The position numbers were made by a program, and so were the translations under genes. A stretch of 7,273 nt of DNA, from assembly GCA_945861255.1 (NCBI GenBank), contig CAMAUG010000201.1, forward strand, positions 1-7,273. Direction: 5' to 3'. Positions 5,798-7,273 of this stretch are shown piece after piece. Position 1 is the stretch's first letter. The number at the start of each line of letters is the position of its first letter. The DNA is from Candidatus Sulfopaludibacter sp. SbA3 (GTDB lineage: Bacteria > Acidobacteriota > Terriglobia > Bryobacterales > Bryobacteraceae). Below the pieces are notes generated by a model. It ran no database searches and was not told the DNA's origin. It worked only from the letters and a program-made list of their open reading frames with translations.

Positions 5798-6120
5798 TTC
5801 GAGCGCTCTCTCATTGGAGAGCCGAATCGACCAAGAGCAAGATTCCTAGGTAACCTGTTGCGGGTCCGCGCCCAGCGGGCGCCTCCAATAATGGTGCAAT
5901 GAGAGTCCGCCGGTACTCAACCGGCCCCGCGCCATGGCGGGCTAAAGGAATGGCAGCGCATCGTTCGCCACACGAAACGGTCTCGCAGTCAGGCGAGTAA
6001 AAAATGGCCTCGCCTTACTTGACTCACAAGGTTCGAGTCAAACGACAGCCTCTCGGCCGGGAGAGTTAACAACCGGCTCGGGGGCCCCTTAAAGCATTAC
6101 CGGAAGTGTGTCTGTACGCG
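5798..6120 (+). ncRNA. hairpin-dense structured RNA candidate, IscB omega RNA/HEARO-like
   Basis: At least eight hairpins lie almost end to end. They are 5805-5810/5817-5822 (GCTCTC/GAGAGC, with TTCG/CGAA outside), 5868-5873/5877-5882 (GCGCCC/GGGCGC), 5909-5914/5920-5925 (GCCGGT/ACCGGC), 5926-5930/5937-5941 (CCCGC/GCGGG), 5964-5967/5973-5976 (TTCG/CGAA), 5991-5997/6009-6015 (AGGCGAG/CTCGCCT), 6019-6025/6035-6041 (TTGACTC/GAGTCAA) and 6050-6054/6061-6065 (CTCTC/GAGAG). The region is not coding in any frame I can support. The order of stems on the plus strand, with linkers such as AACGACAGCC and GTTAACAACCGG, resembles what I recall of HEARO/omega RNAs, the guide RNAs of IscB-family nucleases. 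That family is known to occur also without its ORF. No IscB remnant is readable downstream. Boundaries are approximate and strand is inferred. Other structured RNAs, including a group II intron remnant, remain possible. Confidence 0.5.
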
Positions 6121-6410
6121 AAGTCGAAATAGAAATTTGGATCAGGCCGGATGAATCCAGCGCGATGGTCGACAGCCGCCACTGGTCCCCGTTGTGCAAC
6201 GCGGGAACGGACCGCAGCGAATGGAGCGCAGCCACCCGCCACGCAGCGGGAAGCAGGAAGGCTTTCTACCCTCCCACCCCTCATCGCGGCGGTGGAATGT
6301 CGGAATCGTGAGTCGGCCGATCATCCAGGTTCTGGCCGCTCGCGCTACGCAGGGGCCCTTGCCGGACTTAAAATGAGTGAAGAGTAGTGACGCTCGTGTA
6401 GTGAGAATCG
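6121..6410. other. gene-free stretch upstream of the tRNA
   Basis: No supportable gene is present. The plus frames at 6108-6311 and 6151-6387 show no family pattern, and specifically no IscB N-terminus. One strong hairpin lies at 6184-6213: GGTCC pairs with GGACC outside, or CCCCGTT with AACGCGGG inside with one bulge. CCCGC at 6235-6239 can also pair with a nearby GCGGG. It may be the 3' part of the structured element to its left, or decayed DNA. Confidence 0.4.
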
Positions 6411-6440
6411 TTGAGTGTAAGGCGAAAATTGCAGTATAAT
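6411..6440 (+). promoter_or_regulatory. sigma-70-type promoter for tRNA-Ser
   Basis: TTGAGT (6411-6416), an 18-bp spacer and a consensus TATAAT (6435-6440) predict a start near 6447, giving a leader of about 39 bases before the tRNA. GTGGT (6441-6445) and ACCAC (6453-6457) could form a small hairpin at the start of the transcript. Confidence 0.6.
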
Positions 6441-6485
6441 GTGGTGACAGCGACCACAACTTGCTGAAATGAAGTGAGTAAAAAC

Positions 6486-6579
6486 GGAGAGGTGGCTGAG
6501 TGGTCGAAAGCAGCGGTTTGCTAAACCGTCATACGGGCCTAAACCTGTATCGGGGGTTCGAATCCCCCCCTCTCCGCCA
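6486..6579 (+). tRNA. tRNA-Ser(GCT)
   Basis: This is a complete class II tRNA. Acceptor stem GGAGAGG (6486-6492) pairs with CCTCTCC (6569-6575), followed by G discriminator 6576 and an encoded CCA (6577-6579). The anticodon stem GCGGT/ACCGT (6513-6517/6525-6529) encloses the loop TTGCTAA, giving anticodon GCT at 6520-6522, which decodes AGC and AGU. A long variable arm of seven pairs (6531-6537 with 6544-6550, one G-T) is the serine hallmark. The T-arm contains GGTTCGAATCC. Part of its 3' half is repeated at the right end of the window. Confidence 0.97.
6544..6565 (+). repeat. tRNA-Ser 3' segment, left copy of a direct repeat
   Basis: These 22 bases, from the end of the variable arm into the T-arm, are repeated at 7252-7273 with 20 identities. 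The mismatches are at 6553 (G versus A) and 6565 (C versus T). The period is 708 bp and the interval holds the dinJ-yafQ operon. The right copy is cut by the window edge, so the repeat may be longer. Confidence 0.8.
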
Positions 6580-6585
6580 TCCATA

Positions 6586-6641
6586 ACTTCCGGATAATCG
6601 TGAATCGCATCCGTCGGTCCTACGAGACTGGAGCCGGAAGT
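6586..6641. repeat. 8-bp inverted repeat just downstream of tRNA-Ser
   Basis: ACTTCCGG at 6586-6593 and CCGGAAGT at 6634-6641 are perfect inverted copies 40 bp apart, starting 7 bp after the tRNA CCA. No T-tract follows. It lies between the tRNA and the dinJ promoter, so it could be a remnant terminator, a recombinase arm site or chance. Confidence 0.3.
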
Positions 6642-6691
6642 CGCAAAGTGGCGATGACCACCAGTACCAAACATATGGGCGCGTCTGGATG

Positions 6692-6710
6692 TGAGATACA
6701 ATGTATCTCA
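6692..6710 (+). promoter_or_regulatory. dinJ-yafQ operator/promoter
   Basis: TGAGATACA, one base, TGTATCTCA: a perfect 19-bp palindrome 12 bp before the dinJ ATG. TACAAT (6697-6702), a good -10, lies in its centre; no clear -35 is seen. A 9-bp perfect arm with a one-base centre is very unlikely by chance in a window this size. DinJ-family antitoxins are ribbon-helix-helix autorepressors, so this is the expected operator. Confidence 0.75.
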
Positions 6711-6722
6711 GAGAGGTTAATC

Positions 6723-6977
6723 ATGTCGACAACCATGGTTCACGTTCGCTTGGATGAAAAGACGAAGCAGAGGGCCGCGAAAGCACTGGCCGGAATGGGA
6801 ATCTCCGTGTCCGACGCCGTCCGCATGCTGCTGGTTCGCGTGGCTGCGGAGAAGGCCCTTCCATTCGATGTGAAGGTCGCGAACCCGACGACCGTAAAGG
6901 CGATGCGCGCCGCCGACAAGGGCAACGGAAAACGTCTGACCTCCACGGGCGCGCTGTTCAAGGACCTGGGAATCTGA
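6723..6977 (+). CDS. dinJ: DinJ/RelB-type antitoxin
   Basis: An 84-residue protein. The ATG at 6723 is chosen for its Shine-Dalgarno (GAGAGG, 6711-6716, six bases upstream) and because the family begins with a short beta-strand; the frame is open further up but crosses the operator. The N-terminus MVHVRLDEKTKQRAAKAL, then GMGISVSDAVRMLLVRVAAEKALPFDV, is the ribbon-helix-helix domain of the RelB/DinJ family (strand about 5-9, two helices to about 45). The C-terminus ends in the DinJ-like ALFKDLGI, part of the toxin-binding region. DinJ pairs with YafQ, neutralises it and represses the operon. The toxin gene follows after 4 bp, so the pair is co-translated. The operator described just upstream fits autoregulation. 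Confidence 0.93.
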   Translation: MSTTMVHVRLDEKTKQRAAKALAGMGISVSDAVRMLLVRVAAEKALPFDVKVANPTTVKAMRAADKGNGKRLTSTGALFKDLGI

Positions 6978-6981
6978 TCCG

Positions 6982-7248
6982 GTGCGGAACCCGGTGGAAG
7001 GCGCGCAGTTCCGGCGCGATGTGAAACTCGCACAGAAACGCGGCAAGGATACGGCGAAGTTGCGCGAGGCGATCCTGCTGCTGATCGAGGGAAGTCCGTT
7101 GCCGCCGCGCTACAAGGACCATCCGCTGGGCGGCGATTGGAAGCACTTCCGCGATTGCCACCTCGAGCCGGATTGGCTGCTGATTTACAAGATCGACGGC
7201 GATGACCTTCACCTCGTTCGCACCGGAACACATTCGGATCTGTTCTGA
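6982..7248 (+). CDS. yafQ: YafQ-type mRNA interferase toxin
   Basis: An 88-residue RelE-superfamily toxin beginning at GTG 6982; a second GTG at 6994 is possible but would remove part of the first strand. It closely follows E. coli YafQ: RRDVKLAQKRGKD at 11-23, YKDHPLGGDWKHFRDCHLEPDWLLIYK in the core and RTGTHSDLF at the C-terminus. Residues known as important in YafQ are all here: the His of KDHPL, the His and Asp of DCHLEPDW with its Trp, and the His and Phe of GTHSDLF. Catalytic competence is therefore likely. YafQ cleaves translated mRNA at the ribosomal A site, at in-frame AAA-type codons in E. coli; that specificity is family knowledge, not shown here. It is coupled to dinJ (4-bp gap). 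Four bases after its stop, a tRNA-Ser 3' fragment starts. Confidence 0.93.
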   Translation: MRNPVEGAQFRRDVKLAQKRGKDTAKLREAILLLIEGSPLPPRYKDHPLGGDWKHFRDCHLEPDWLLIYKIDGDDLHLVRTGTHSDLF

Positions 7249-7251
7249 AGG

Positions 7252-7273
7252 CCTGTATCGAGGGTTCGAATCT
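7252..7273 (+). repeat. partial tRNA-Ser 3' duplicate, right copy, truncated by the window
   Basis: It reads as the variable-arm end and T-arm of tRNA-Ser (including GGTTCGAATC) with 20 of 22 identities to 6544-6565. It cannot be a full tRNA gene: yafQ ends at 7248 and occupies the space where the 5' half would be. It is a 3' tRNA fragment of the kind left at an attachment site. Whether it continues to CCTCTCC and CCA lies beyond the window. Confidence 0.75.

Noticed and set aside
6019..6043. Possible second tRNA T-arm (GGTTCGAGTC)
   Set aside because: The flanking bases do not form a T-stem or acceptor stem; they form the TTGACTC/GAGTCAA hairpin instead.
5798..6120. Group II intron remnant
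   Set aside because: No GAGC...GGTTC-type domain V hairpin and no reverse transcriptase fragment are visible. It stays an alternative, below the omega RNA reading.
6108..6410. Decayed iscB gene after the candidate omega RNA
   Set aside because: None of the three plus frames gives a recognisable IscB N-terminus or RuvC/HNH motif.
6345..6701. A 118-codon minus-strand frame containing GGEGGIRTPDTG
   Set aside because: This is the well-known false protein made by translating the antisense strand of a tRNA-Ser gene; it overlaps tRNA-Ser and has no gene signals.

Overview
The window is GC-rich bacterial chromosomal DNA. The CDSs have ordinary GC-biased codon use and there is one tRNA. A TPR lipid/periplasm-type protein paired with an orphan MacB-like permease, a DUF433/DUF5615 pair, a dinJ/yafQ pair and much decayed intergenic DNA would suit a large-genome soil bacterium. 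My best guess is Acidobacteriota of the Solibacter/Bryobacter type, but this is inference from gene flavour and not proof. No phage structural gene, rRNA, CRISPR array, transposase or integrase is recognisable.

Layout. 1-849 holds no convincing gene, only diverged repeats and one perfect inverted repeat. 850-1083 (+) is a small two-helix membrane protein. It is followed directly by a dead C-terminal fragment of a DUF1573/HYDIN-like Ig-fold protein (about 1085-1290). 1435-2304 (+) is an exported TPR protein that overlaps by one base a MacB/FtsX-type ABC permease (2304-3512, +) which has no ATPase beside it. 3655-4914 (+) is an AlgD-type GDP-mannose 6-dehydrogenase. Converging on it is a minus-strand toxin-antitoxin pair: DUF433 antitoxin (5331-5570) then DUF5615 PIN-like toxin (4963-5322). 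A 0.9-kb gene-free stretch follows. It contains a possible decayed minus-strand fragment and, at about 5798-6120, a dense series of perfect hairpins that I read as a candidate IscB-associated omega RNA (HEARO-type) without its nuclease gene. A promoter and tRNA-Ser(GCT) come next (6486-6579). Last is a second toxin-antitoxin operon, dinJ-yafQ (6723-7248, +), with a palindromic operator over its promoter.

The most notable structure is at the right edge. Four bases after the yafQ toxin gene the sequence becomes a 20/22 match to the 3' half of the tRNA-Ser gene. The dinJ-yafQ operon is therefore bracketed by tRNA-Ser 3' sequence, as at tRNA attachment sites of integrated elements. The copy runs off the window, so its full length is unknown.

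Together, 4963-7273 looks like an accessory segment: two toxin-antitoxin modules of unrelated families, a candidate RNA relic of an RNA-guided nuclease transposon, and a tRNA with a duplicated tail. The left 5 kb is more ordinary: envelope transport and sugar-nucleotide metabolism, plus pseudogene debris.
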